From NCBI GenBank assembly GCA_020439485.1, contig JAGQSP010000267.1, positions 1 to 17,426 on the forward strand: a stretch of DNA of 17,426 bases, written 5' to 3'. Both the position numbers and the translations under genes were made by a program. The notes beneath the pieces are model-generated. The model was given only the letters and a program-made list of their open reading frames with translations, was not told where the DNA came from and did not search any database. Positions within the stretch are counted from its first letter, which is position 1; every line of letters begins with the position of its first letter. Positions 1 to 6,882 of the stretch are shown one piece after another. Origin of the DNA: Acidimicrobiales bacterium (GTDB lineage Bacteria; Actinomycetota; Acidimicrobiia; Acidimicrobiales; Poriferisodalaceae).

Positions 1-1
1 C

Positions 2-1195
2 GGCGCCAAGAACTCGGTGCTGAAGCTGATGGCCGCCACATTGCTGGCGGCCGGTGACTACGAGCTGACAAACGTACCCGACATCGTCGATGTCAGGCTG
101 ATGGCCGACCTGCTCGAAGCCATGAACGTCGAGGTCGACCTGGCCCCGCCCAGGTGTCGGATCTCGGTGCCGGCGCTCGTGCGCCCAGAGGCTCCATACG
201 AACTGGTGGAGCGGATGCGGGCTTCGATAGTGGTTCTAGGGCCGCTGCTCGCCCGCTATGGCCGGGCGCGTGTGGCGCTTCCGGGCGGTGACGACTTCGG
301 CCCCCGGCCCATCGACATGCACCTCGACGCGCTCAGGCAGCTGGGCGCCCACTTCGACACGGCTCACGGCAACATCGAGGGCCGTGCCGATCGGTTGCTC
401 GGAACCGAAGTGCTGCTCGAGTATCCGAGTGTGGGCGCCACCGAGAACATCTTGATGGCATCGGTGCTGGCGAAGGGCGAGACCGTCATCGAGAACGCTG
501 CCCGTGAGCCAGAGATCTCAGACCTGGCGAACTTCCTGGTCGCTATGGGCGCCAGCATCGAAGGGGCCGGAACGTCGACCATCACGGTCGAAGGTGTCGA
601 CGAGCTGCACTCGACCGACCATCGGGTCGTGGCCGACCGGATCGAGGCAGCGACCTTTCTGTCCGCTCTTGGCGTTGCCGGGGGCGAGCTGACGCTGTCG
701 GGGGCCAGGCCCGAACACATGGACATGTTGCTGCGCAAGCTGAGCGATATGGGTATGCAGATCTGCGCTACCGAAGGCGGCCTGTGGGCTGCGGTGCACG
801 GACGCCTCGACTCGGTCGACATCGCAACATTGCCTTACCCGGGCGTCGCCACCGACTACAAGCCGTTCATCGTCGCGATGCTCACGGTTGCCAGCGGCGT
901 CGGAATCGTCACCGAGAACATCTTCGGTGGGCGTTTCCGCTATGTGGACGAGCTTCGCCGAATGGGAGCAGACATACGCACCGAGGGTCACCACGCCGTC
1001 GTGAGGGGATGCGAACGACTGTCGGGTGCACCGGTGAAGGCCCACGACATACGGGCCGGGGCCGCCCTGGTGGTCGCCGGGCTGGGAGCAACAGGCTCGA
1101 CCGAGATTTCGGGTGTCGACCACATCGATCGTGGGTATACAGACCTGGTAGGCGATCTGGCGGCCGTGGGTGCAAACATCCGGCGTTGCTCTTGA
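2..1195 (+). CDS. murA: UDP-N-acetylglucosamine 1-carboxyvinyltransferase (MurA), 5' truncated by window edge
   Basis: MurA transfers enolpyruvate from PEP to UDP-GlcNAc in the cytoplasm, the first committed step of peptidoglycan synthesis. The reading frame is open from base 2 and begins with the GAKN motif, which holds the conserved substrate-binding Lys and lies near residue 20 of the family, so only about 20 residues are missing. Other family landmarks are the MRASI segment, the GPRPIDMH loop with its conserved Arg, IENAAREPEI, the ATD segment carrying the catalytic-base Asp, FGGRFRYVDEL, DIRAGAAL and HIDRGY near the C-terminus. The fosfomycin-target loop reads GGDDFGPRP, so the usual catalytic Cys is an Asp (codon 290–292), as in mycobacterial MurA. 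The enzyme is therefore probably insensitive to fosfomycin. Length and motifs fit MurA rather than EPSP synthase. A MurA paralogue elsewhere in the genome cannot be excluded. Confidence 0.96.
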   Translation, partial: GAKNSVLKLMAATLLAAGDYELTNVPDIVDVRLMADLLEAMNVEVDLAPPRCRISVPALVRPEAPYELVERMRASIVVLGPLLARYGRARVALPGGDDFGPRPIDMHLDALRQLGAHFDTAHGNIEGRADRLLGTEVLLEYPSVGATENILMASVLAKGETVIENAAREPEISDLANFLVAMGASIEGAGTSTITVEGVDELHSTDHRVVADRIEAATFLSALGVAGGELTLSGARPEHMDMLLRKLSDMGMQICATEGGLWAAVHGRLDSVDIATLPYPGVATDYKPFIVAMLTVASGVGIVTENIFGGRFRYVDELRRMGADIRTEGHHAVVRGCERLSGAPVKAHDIRAGAALVVAGLGATGSTEISGVDHIDRGYTDLVGDLAAVGANIRRCS

Positions 1196-1208
1196 GGCCG
1201 CAGGGAAT

Positions 1209-1236
1209 TTGGATCCGACGCGCAGCGTTGTACATG
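1209..1236 (+). promoter_or_regulatory. Weak candidate promoter for the NifU-like gene
   Basis: The 69-base gap after murA contains TTGGAT (1209–1214) and TACATG (1231–1236) separated by 16 bases. This is a loose -35/-10 pair, and its -10 lacks the final T of the consensus. A transcript from here would carry a short leader with the GAGGGT ribosome-binding site just before the ATG at 1265. Read-through from murA is equally possible. Confidence 0.25.
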
Positions 1237-1264
1237 CTCAGTGCCGCAGAGATGAGGGTCACCA

Positions 1265-1561
1265 ATGTCGCAAACCGATGACATGAGAGCTCAGGTCGAG
1301 AAAGTCATGACCGTCATCCGGCCCGCAATGCAGGCCGACGGTGGCGATATCGAGCTTGTCGATGTCGATACCGACAGCGGTGTGGTCACCGTCGAGTTGC
1401 TGGGTGCATGTGGTGATTGCCCGATGTCCGAGCAAGATCTCAAGCTGGGTGTCGAACGGGTTCTGATGCAGCGCGTTCCGGGCGTCACATCGGTGGTCAA
1501 CAAATCGGTTCTACCCGCAGCAGCCGAGCAGACCTTCGAGCTTCGGGGCCTGAGCATCTAG
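1265..1561 (+). CDS. NifU C-terminal-domain Fe-S cluster scaffold/carrier protein
   Basis: This 98-residue protein is essentially a single NifU C-terminal (Nfu-type) domain, which holds or delivers Fe-S clusters to target proteins in the cytoplasm. The segment MQADGGDIELVDVD (22–35) and the motif GACGDCPMS, with the cluster-binding pair C49 and C52 in a CxxC arrangement, are diagnostic of the family. There is no N-terminal IscU-like scaffold or A-type domain, so it resembles the short Nfu proteins. The ATG at 1265 is preceded by GAGGGT about six bases upstream. It lies 69 bp after murA and 30 bp before the enoyl-CoA hydratase on the same strand. Neither neighbour has an obvious Fe-S link. The cysteine desulfurase at 11283 belongs to the same broad pathway but is far away. 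Confidence 0.9.
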   Translation: MSQTDDMRAQVEKVMTVIRPAMQADGGDIELVDVDTDSGVVTVELLGACGDCPMSEQDLKLGVERVLMQRVPGVTSVVNKSVLPAAAEQTFELRGLSI

Positions 1562-1591
1562 TCTCGTTCCAGCCGAGCTGGGAGAAGCGAG

Positions 1592-2368
1592 ATGTCAGAG
1601 CAGTTCGTAAAGGTCGACAGACGCGACGACGGCGTGGCCGTTGTCACCCTCGAGCGCCCCAAGGTCAACGCGCTGAACGCCCAATTGTTGGGCCAGTTGC
1701 TCGAGGCCGCCAATGACCTCACCGACAATCCTCCCGGTGCAGTCGTGGTCACCGGTGGTCCACGGGTATTCGCCGCGGGAGCCGACATCTCCGAATTTGG
1801 CGGACCCGAACGGGCTCGTGAGGTCGGAGGTGCGTTCAGAGCTGCGCTCGACGCCGTGGCGGCCATTCCTCGAATGACGATCGCCGCGGTCAACGGTGTC
1901 GCCCTGGGTGGTGGGTGTGAGTTGGCACTGGCGTGCGACATGCGCTTTGCCGCCACCGATGCCCGATTCGGCCAGCCCGAGATACTCCTGGGCATCATCC
2001 CGGGTGGGGGTGGCACCCAGCGCCTCACCAGGCTCGTCGGTGCGTCGCGTGCAAAGGACATCATCCTCAGCGGTCGCATGGTCGACGCCGAAGAAGCGTT
2101 GCGTATCGGCCTGGCGGATCGGGTGGTCGAGCCCGGAGAGGTGTTCGGCCAGGCGGTTGCCTATGCCGCGGAGCTCGCCAAGGGAGCTGTGTTGGGTCAG
2201 GCGCTGGCCAAGAGAGCCATCGACGACGGCCTCGATCAGACCCTGGCAGCCGGCCTCGACATCGAGTTGGCGCTGTTCGAGGAGGTCTTCACCACCGAAG
2301 ACAGCCAGATCGGGGTCAAGTCGTTCCTCGAGAACGGTCCGGGCAAGGCGGCCTTCACCGGGCGTTGA
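1592..2368 (+). CDS. Enoyl-CoA hydratase/isomerase family protein (crotonase fold)
   Basis: A 258-residue protein of normal length for enoyl-CoA hydratase, which adds water across the double bond of trans-2-enoyl-CoA in fatty-acid or amino-acid degradation. The AAGADISEF oxyanion-hole segment lies at about 61–69. GGGCELALACDMRF follows, with the first catalytic Glu at E110, then FGQPEILLGIIPGGGGTQRL with the second at E130. Having both acidic residues supports true hydratase activity rather than only an isomerase or decarboxylase role in the same fold. A GGAGAAG ribosome-binding site sits 4 bases before the ATG. The gene is 30 bp after the NifU-like gene and may be cotranscribed with it. Substrate chain length cannot be read from the sequence. 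It converges on the minus-strand gene ending at 2388. Confidence 0.93.
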   Translation: MSEQFVKVDRRDDGVAVVTLERPKVNALNAQLLGQLLEAANDLTDNPPGAVVVTGGPRVFAAGADISEFGGPERAREVGGAFRAALDAVAAIPRMTIAAVNGVALGGGCELALACDMRFAATDARFGQPEILLGIIPGGGGTQRLTRLVGASRAKDIILSGRMVDAEEALRIGLADRVVEPGEVFGQAVAYAAELAKGAVLGQALAKRAIDDGLDQTLAAGLDIELALFEEVFTTEDSQIGVKSFLENGPGKAAFTGR

Positions 2369-2389
2369 CCTGGGCTCGGTGGCCGGGTC
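2367..2389. terminator. Candidate bidirectional terminator hairpin between convergent genes
   Basis: GACCTGG (2367–2373) and CCGGGTC (2383–2389) form a 7-bp stem with one G·U pair around a 9-base loop. It spans the 19-bp gap between the enoyl-CoA hydratase and the kinase-fusion gene and touches both stop codons. There is no T-run on either side, so if it terminates it is of the U-less type reported in actinobacteria. Confidence 0.4.
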
Positions 2390-3551
2390 AGACGTCGTCT
2401 GTTCGGCTGTGGGTGGGCCGGTTCTGAAGCGAGCGTGCCAGCCGGAACACGGCATCGGCCTCGTCGCGGCGCAGGTTGGTGTCGAGCATCCGTAGCTCGG
2501 CGGCGTTGGTGGCGTGCGCCGACACCAGATCGTCGCCCACCGCCGATCGGTACTCGGCCGCGATTCGCTCGCGTATCGCCTGGATGGCGGCTCGGTAAGC
2601 GAGCCCACCGTCGACGGTGTCGGTCTTCATCAGTACCCAGGTCATTGCCCGGTCGAGGCCGCGTTGGCCAACGCCCGCATTGGCCCAGTTGATGACCCTG
2701 GGGCCGTCTGGCCCCAACAAGACGTTGCCCGGGTGCAGGTCGAGGTGCACCAGCCCCTCGCCATGGAAGGCCAGGCGATCCGGCGGCACCGGCACGGAAT
2801 CGAGTCGGTTGTGAAGATCGACGAGGGTTCTGGCATGACGCTTGTAGCGCCAAGGGTGAGCGGTCAAGTCGTCGAGCATGCTTGGACCGTCGACGCGTTC
2901 CATGACGATGGCTGCGTCATCGGGATGGGCGAAGACCTGCGGAACCGGGTACCCGTTTTGATGCAGCCACATCATCAGGTCGCGCTCGGCGGCCAAAGAA
3001 GCCCGATTGCGGTTGCGGCGAATGACCCTGTTGCGGCCGTATTCGTGGACGTCGCCATGTCTGCCAGTACCCACCAGAGACCCTTCGACAGCGTCGGGTT
3101 CGTAGATGTCGGGTCGGGTCTGTTCGTTGATGCGGTCGCGAAGCCGCTGGAGGTCTGACTTCATGGCCCGCATCCGCAGTGTTCTCGTGATGAGGTCTGC
3201 GGCCCTGCCGCCGAGCCACCAGGGGAGGGCAAACTCTTCCTCCCACGAGAGGTTTGTGCGATTGCCGCGCTGGGTCAACGCGATGATGCCGGTGCCCGAG
3301 ATGGAACCCTCGCGGCGAATGCCGATGGCTTGACCCTCGTCCCATCGTTCGATGGTCATGCGCCCTGGCAGGCGCAGCGGCCCGATGCCAACGACAACGT
3401 CGAACACGGTTCCAGGGCCGGCGTGCTCGTCGGTTATGAACGAAAGTGACTCGACCGACTCGATCCAGTCGCGGTGGCCTTCGACATCGCTCAGCTGTGC
3501 CCACACCTCTTCGCTGGTGGCGTCGATTTCGACCGAAGCATGGGCTCTCAC
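2388..3551 (-). CDS. SRPBCC (START/polyketide-cyclase-like) domain fused to aminoglycoside-phosphotransferase-like kinase domain
   Basis: The predicted protein has 387 residues and two parts. Residues about 1–145 look like an SRPBCC ligand-binding domain: VRAHASVEIDAT at the start, VWAQLSDVEGHRDW, PGTVFDVVVG, and a C-terminal helix rich in Arg and Lys. Residues about 155–380 resemble the APH/choline-kinase fold: E189 in a helix-C-like segment, YPVPQVF, VMERVDGPSM at the hinge, and the catalytic loop HLDLHPGN with D271 and N276. The next motif reads VINWANAG, so the metal-binding Asp of the usual IDW is Asn at 288. The nucleotide-binding Lys position seems to be Arg (near 178). Catalysis is therefore uncertain. 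The GTG at 3551 is chosen because AGGAGG lies 7 bases upstream. The frame stays open further upstream only by overlapping the methyltransferase. It lies 22 bp after that gene, so the two probably form an operon. The substrate is unknown. Confidence 0.82.
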   Translation of the reverse strand: MRAHASVEIDATSEEVWAQLSDVEGHRDWIESVESLSFITDEHAGPGTVFDVVVGIGPLRLPGRMTIERWDEGQAIGIRREGSISGTGIIALTQRGNRTNLSWEEEFALPWWLGGRAADLITRTLRMRAMKSDLQRLRDRINEQTRPDIYEPDAVEGSLVGTGRHGDVHEYGRNRVIRRNRNRASLAAERDLMMWLHQNGYPVPQVFAHPDDAAIVMERVDGPSMLDDLTAHPWRYKRHARTLVDLHNRLDSVPVPPDRLAFHGEGLVHLDLHPGNVLLGPDGPRVINWANAGVGQRGLDRAMTWVLMKTDTVDGGLAYRAAIQAIRERIAAEYRSAVGDDLVSAHATNAAELRMLDTNLRRDEADAVFRLARSLQNRPTHSRTDDV

Positions 3552-3558
3552 CGCCAAA

Positions 3559-3564
3559 CCTCCT
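3559..3564 (-). promoter_or_regulatory. Strong Shine-Dalgarno site deciding the start of the SRPBCC–kinase gene
   Basis: On the minus strand AGGAGG is followed by 7 bases and then GTG at 3551. It is the strongest ribosome-binding site noticed in the window. It fixes the start of this internal operon gene and rules out the longer open frame that overlaps the methyltransferase. Confidence 0.85.
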
Positions 3565-3573
3565 GTGCCAAAC

Positions 3574-4308
3574 CTAGTGGCTGCGTCGGTAGACGCTGAC
3601 TTGTGTAGTCGAGTCTTCGTCGAATGGATGCCCGGCCCAGTCGCCATAGCGGTGAACCAGCTCGAGCCCGGCGGCTTCGGCCATGTCGTCCATTTCATTG
3701 GGCGAGGTCGGCAGGATCGCCCACGGCCGCAGCCGCACCGAGCCATCGGCGCCGATGTGCACGTGGTTTCCGCGGGTGATTCTGGTGACTGCATCGGTGA
3801 TGGTCGCCGTCAGCACCAGCCCGCCGTCTTCGAGGTGGCCCGCTTCGAGGCCCCTGCGCGACGGTGCGGCGCCTGGCACCACCGCCTCGACGAACAGCAA
3901 GCCTCCGGGAACCAGATGGCTGCCGACACAGGCCAGGCACGACCGTTGGGCGTCGAGGGAAACCAGGTTGAACAGCGTGTTGAAGGCGATCAACGCCGCG
4001 TCGAAGCTGCGGCCCAGCGAGAAGTCGGCCATGTCGGCTTCGACCGCGGTGATCAGGCCTGCGGGGTCGTTGCGGCTCAGGCGCTGGAGCATCGATGCGG
4101 ACGCGTCGATGCCGACGACCTCACATCCAACACGGGCAAGCGCCAGGGCGATACGACCCGTGCCCACACCCAACTCGAGGACGCGCGGGCCGCGAGCCAT
4201 AGCAGTAACCGTCCGCACCGTCGCATCGACGTCTGAGACGTGGGCGTACCAGTCGTCGTAGACGTCGGCGAACGACTCGCCGTATTGGTCAGCGCGGTAC
4301 TCGACCAT
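3574..4308 (-). CDS. Class I SAM-dependent methyltransferase
   Basis: A 244-residue Rossmann-fold methyltransferase. Motif I, VLELGVGTGR, occupies 43–52 and binds SAM. The acidic residue for the ribose hydroxyls is D68 in VVGIDAS, and EADMADF (90–96) is the adenine-contact segment. FDAALIAFNTLFNL (102–115) corresponds to motif IV and LVPGGLLFVEAV (132–143) to the post-motif strand. The N-terminal YGESFADVYDDWY is typical of small-molecule methyltransferases. No substrate-specific signature is recognised. The ATG at 4308 is 32 bp from the divergent gene at 4341, sharing a short promoter region, and the stop lies 22 bp before the SRPBCC–kinase start. The pairing suggests both act on a related small molecule, but that is inference. 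Confidence 0.88.
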   Translation of the reverse strand: MVEYRADQYGESFADVYDDWYAHVSDVDATVRTVTAMARGPRVLELGVGTGRIALALARVGCEVVGIDASASMLQRLSRNDPAGLITAVEADMADFSLGRSFDAALIAFNTLFNLVSLDAQRSCLACVGSHLVPGGLLFVEAVVPGAAPSRRGLEAGHLEDGGLVLTATITDAVTRITRGNHVHIGADGSVRLRPWAILPTSPNEMDDMAEAAGLELVHRYGDWAGHPFDEDSTTQVSVYRRSH

Positions 4309-4325
4309 GCGACAAGCGTCTCACG

Positions 4326-4333
4326 TATACAGT
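4326..4333 (+). promoter_or_regulatory. -10 element for leaderless start of the 4341 operon
   Basis: TACAGT (4328–4333) matches the TANNNT -10 consensus and is followed by 7 bases and then the GTG at 4341, so transcription would begin at or beside the start codon. It overlaps the palindrome GTATAC (4325–4330). That palindrome also gives TATACG on the opposite strand, a poorer -10 candidate for the divergent methyltransferase. No clear -35 is seen. Confidence 0.6.
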
Positions 4334-4340
4334 CGGGCTG

Positions 4341-5150
4341 GTGGCCGGTCTGGTGGAATCTCTGCGCCCCAGAGGCGCGTTGGAGATAGTCGACGACGCC
4401 GCCGTGCTGCTGCGACGGCACTTCAACGAGCTGTCGATCCTGGCTGCCCTGGCCGTGTTGCCAGGCGTGTTGGTGTGGCTCAGCAACGGATTGCGCAGCA
4501 GAGTCGAGGATGCAGGATCGTTCGATCCCCGAGTGGTGTTCTTCTCCGATGACCAGACGATCGACAACGGACTGGTCGTTCTGCAGCTGTTCCTGGACTC
4601 CTATGGCCTGGCCCTGTTGGCCTACGGCACCACTCAACTCGTCGTGGCCGAACTGCTGGGCGCCTCGATCACCCGTGGGGCCCTGCTGGTGGGCACTCTG
4701 AAGGCCGCGCCCCGCATCTTGGTGGTGTGGCTGATCGTGCACTTCCTCGAGTTGTTGGGCCTTGTCGCAGCGGGCATCGGGGCGATAATCGCCATGGTGG
4801 TGTTCGTGGTGGCGATACCGGTTCTGGCCGCTGAGCCAGTTGCGGTATTTGGGGTGCCCCGACGTTGCCTCGAGCTGACCAAGGGCCAGCGCGGCAGGGT
4901 TTTTGGCGTGGCGCTGGTGTCGGCCGTGTTGAGCGTCTTGATCGGTCTGGCGCTTTCGTTCACACCGACCGAGCTCACCGGCATCTTCCTGGACGGCCGT
5001 CCTCTGGTAATCGCCTCGGTTGTGTTCCAGAGCCTGGCCGGCATGGTCGCCGCCTCAATCACCGCCGGCGCGGCGGCACACGCGTACATCGACCTCAGGG
5101 TTCGCAGCGAAGGGCTCGACATCGACGTCAAGCTGAGGTCGATGGCGTGA
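4341..5150 (+). CDS. Uncharacterised multipass membrane protein, first gene of the MoxR operon
   Basis: The protein has 269 residues. It has a short cytoplasmic-looking N-terminus containing the segment LEIVDDAAVLLRRHF, then several hydrophobic segments at roughly 31–48, 78–108, 125–165, 186–207 and 221–247. It ends in a polar tail, AYIDLRVRSEGLDIDVKL, resembling the ends of large actinobacterial membrane proteins that sit next to DUF4129 genes. There are no catalytic motifs. The GTG at 4341 is supported by the -10 hexamer 7 bases upstream. The stop overlaps the DUF4129 start by 4 nt (GTGA), indicating coupled translation. Its place at the head of the operon suggests a membrane platform or partner for the downstream MoxR–DUF58 proteins, but no function is established. 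Confidence 0.85.
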   Translation: MAGLVESLRPRGALEIVDDAAVLLRRHFNELSILAALAVLPGVLVWLSNGLRSRVEDAGSFDPRVVFFSDDQTIDNGLVVLQLFLDSYGLALLAYGTTQLVVAELLGASITRGALLVGTLKAAPRILVVWLIVHFLELLGLVAAGIGAIIAMVVFVVAIPVLAAEPVAVFGVPRRCLELTKGQRGRVFGVALVSAVLSVLIGLALSFTPTELTGIFLDGRPLVIASVVFQSLAGMVAASITAGAAAHAYIDLRVRSEGLDIDVKLRSMA

Positions 5151-5773
5151 GAGCCGACGACGCAGACGATCTTCGCAACCGCGCGGAGGAGATCTTGTCG
5201 CGGCCCCAGTTCCGCGAGCCAGAGCCGTCGCTGCTCGATCGGTTCTTCGGCTGGCTTGGCGAGCAGCTCGACCGCATCCTCAGCCCGGTCTTTGACGCTC
5301 TGGGCCTGGGCGGGGTGGGTGGTGGCATGGCCTGGCTGCTCCTGGTCGTCATCGCCGCAGTCGTCTTGTACGTGCTGGCAAAGGCAGTGGTGAACTGGCG
5401 GGCCGGTTCGGTCGATGACGCGTCGGCCGGGTTCACCGTCGAGGCCAGCCGGGGGTGGTCGGCCGCGCGGTGGCGTCAGGCAGCAGCCGAACACGAGAGC
5501 GCCGGGCGATGGGACCAAGCCGTTCGGTGTCACTACCGAGCGACCATGGCCGATCTGGCTGCAGCCAGGAAGATCACAGATGTGCCCGGTGCGACATCTG
5601 GTGTGTGGCAACAGGAGGCTTCCACCAACAGGGTCGATCCCGAGGCTCTGCACGACCTCACCGACGTGTTCGACGGTGTTTGGTACGGATCCGCGCAGGC
5701 GCAGGCCTCCGATGTCGAGCGGGCGCGCAGCTATGGCGGTGCCGTCGTGGCGTCGGCCGAGGACCGCCCGTGA
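5147..5773 (+). CDS. DUF4129-domain membrane protein
   Basis: A 208-residue protein. Residues 1–60 form a soluble amphipathic region with LLDRFFGWLGEQLDRIL (29–45). A single membrane segment follows at about 61–83, then a C-terminal DUF4129 domain at about 105–195. Its hallmarks are WRQAAAEHESAGRWDQAVRCHYRATMADL-type helices and the motif LTDVFDGVWYG (171–181). DUF4129 proteins are regular partners of MoxR ATPases and DUF58 proteins, and some are fused to transglutaminase domains, but none is present here. The start is the GTG at 5147, overlapping the upstream stop by 4 nt. The open frame extends further upstream inside the previous gene, but its composition there is that of a shadow frame. 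Confidence 0.87.
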   Translation: MRADDADDLRNRAEEILSRPQFREPEPSLLDRFFGWLGEQLDRILSPVFDALGLGGVGGGMAWLLLVVIAAVVLYVLAKAVVNWRAGSVDDASAGFTVEASRGWSAARWRQAAAEHESAGRWDQAVRCHYRATMADLAAARKITDVPGATSGVWQQEASTNRVDPEALHDLTDVFDGVWYGSAQAQASDVERARSYGGAVVASAEDRP

Positions 5774-6882
5774 ATCGTTCCGTGTTCGTGATCGTCGCCG
5801 CGGTGTTGGTGCTGATCGTCGCCGCGGCGACCTTCTTCGGAGACGCGGACGAGCGCCGCGGCGGCCCCCCTCTGGATCCGCAGAGCACCATCGACGATGG
5901 TTCGGCCGCTGCGTGGATACTGGTCGAGCAGACGGGACGCAGCATCGAAATCGGTGAATTCGACCCTGGGTCGGCCACCAACGTGTTGGTCGACCCGGTC
6001 GCATTGGACCAACCGGGTATCGACCGGGTACAGACCTATGTCGAGTCGGGCGGGCAGGTGGTGTTGCTCGACCCCGACGAGCGTCTGGTCGAGCTTGCCG
6101 GCGCCGGAACGCTCGACGACGATCTGGCGTGCGATGTCGAGGGCTTCACCGATGTCGACTCGCTCACCACTGGGGTTGCTCGCGCAATCGCATCGCCTGC
6201 CGGTGCCCAGAGTTGCTTCGAGGTCGCTGATGGGTGGCTGGTCGTGTCGGCGCCGATGGGCACCGGACGTCTTGTGGCCGTGGGGTCGTCCCGCCCGTTC
6301 ATGAACCAGTGGCTCGCCGCCGACGACAACGCTGCTTTCGTGGTCGGTGTCGTGGGCCTCACCGAAGGGCCCATCACAGTTGTGGCCACAGAGAGGTTCG
6401 CGGCGATAGGGGCCGGCGATCTGACCTTGATGGAGCTGATATCGCCGGTTGCCTGGAGCGTCGTTGCGATGGTCTTGGTGGTGCTGGCCTTCTATGCGCT
6501 CACCCGCTCGCGTCGACTGGGTAACCCGGTCGACGAGACAGACCTGGTCGAGATCGACGCAACCGAGCTGACCAAGGCCACGGCACGCTTGTACGAGCGC
6601 AGCAAAGCTCGAAGCGTGGGCACCACCCGCATGTACTCGTTGCTAGATGACGACCTCGGTCGGCGTTGGCGGATAGACCCCAGAGAAGCCGGAGCCGAAG
6701 CCGTCGCGACCAAGGTCAGGGCCTTGCCAGGCGAGCGGCCGCTTCTGAAAGAGGCGCTGGACCCGCGCGCACCCGAAGACGATGCGGGCTATGTGAGGCG
6801 CATCGGCGCCTTGGTGCAGGCTCGCAGGATCGTGACCGGATCCAAGCGCAAAGAAATTCAAGAGGAACGGAGTCCCACATGA
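5770..6882 (+). CDS. DUF4350-domain membrane protein
   Basis: A 370-residue protein. An N-terminal signal-anchor segment (about 4–22) is followed by an extracytoplasmic DUF4350-like region (about 40–215) containing GSAAAWILVEQTGRSIEI, LDQPGIDRVQTYVESGGQVVLLDP and a FMNQWLAADDNAAFV segment. A second membrane helix at about 224–244 leads to a cytoplasmic tail of about 125 residues rich in Arg and Glu. This order matches the large protein usually found between DUF4129 and MoxR genes in actinobacteria. The GTG at 5770 overlaps the upstream stop by 4 nt (GTGA), and the stop overlaps the MoxR start by 4 nt. The DUF4350 region resembles glutamine-amidotransferase/GATase-like folds, but no catalytic triad is evident. 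Function unknown. Confidence 0.86.
   Translation: MNRSVFVIVAAVLVLIVAAATFFGDADERRGGPPLDPQSTIDDGSAAAWILVEQTGRSIEIGEFDPGSATNVLVDPVALDQPGIDRVQTYVESGGQVVLLDPDERLVELAGAGTLDDDLACDVEGFTDVDSLTTGVARAIASPAGAQSCFEVADGWLVVSAPMGTGRLVAVGSSRPFMNQWLAADDNAAFVVGVVGLTEGPITVVATERFAAIGAGDLTLMELISPVAWSVVAMVLVVLAFYALTRSRRLGNPVDETDLVEIDATELTKATARLYERSKARSVGTTRMYSLLDDDLGRRWRIDPREAGAEAVATKVRALPGERPLLKEALDPRAPEDDAGYVRRIGALVQARRIVTGSKRKEIQEERSPT

Noticed and set aside
3552..3794. Upstream extension of the SRPBCC–kinase frame into the methyltransferase gene
   Set aside because: The frame is open for 81 more codons, but it overlaps a clear methyltransferase coding region. Its residues are rich in Cys, Pro, Arg and Thr like a shadow frame, and the AGGAGG–7 nt–GTG at 3551 marks the true start.
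4634..6004. Minus-strand open frame of about 456 codons across the 4341–6882 genes
   Set aside because: It spans three plus-strand genes with 4-nt overlaps and recognisable membrane and DUF domains. Its own composition is rich in Arg, Pro and Thr, with no domain.
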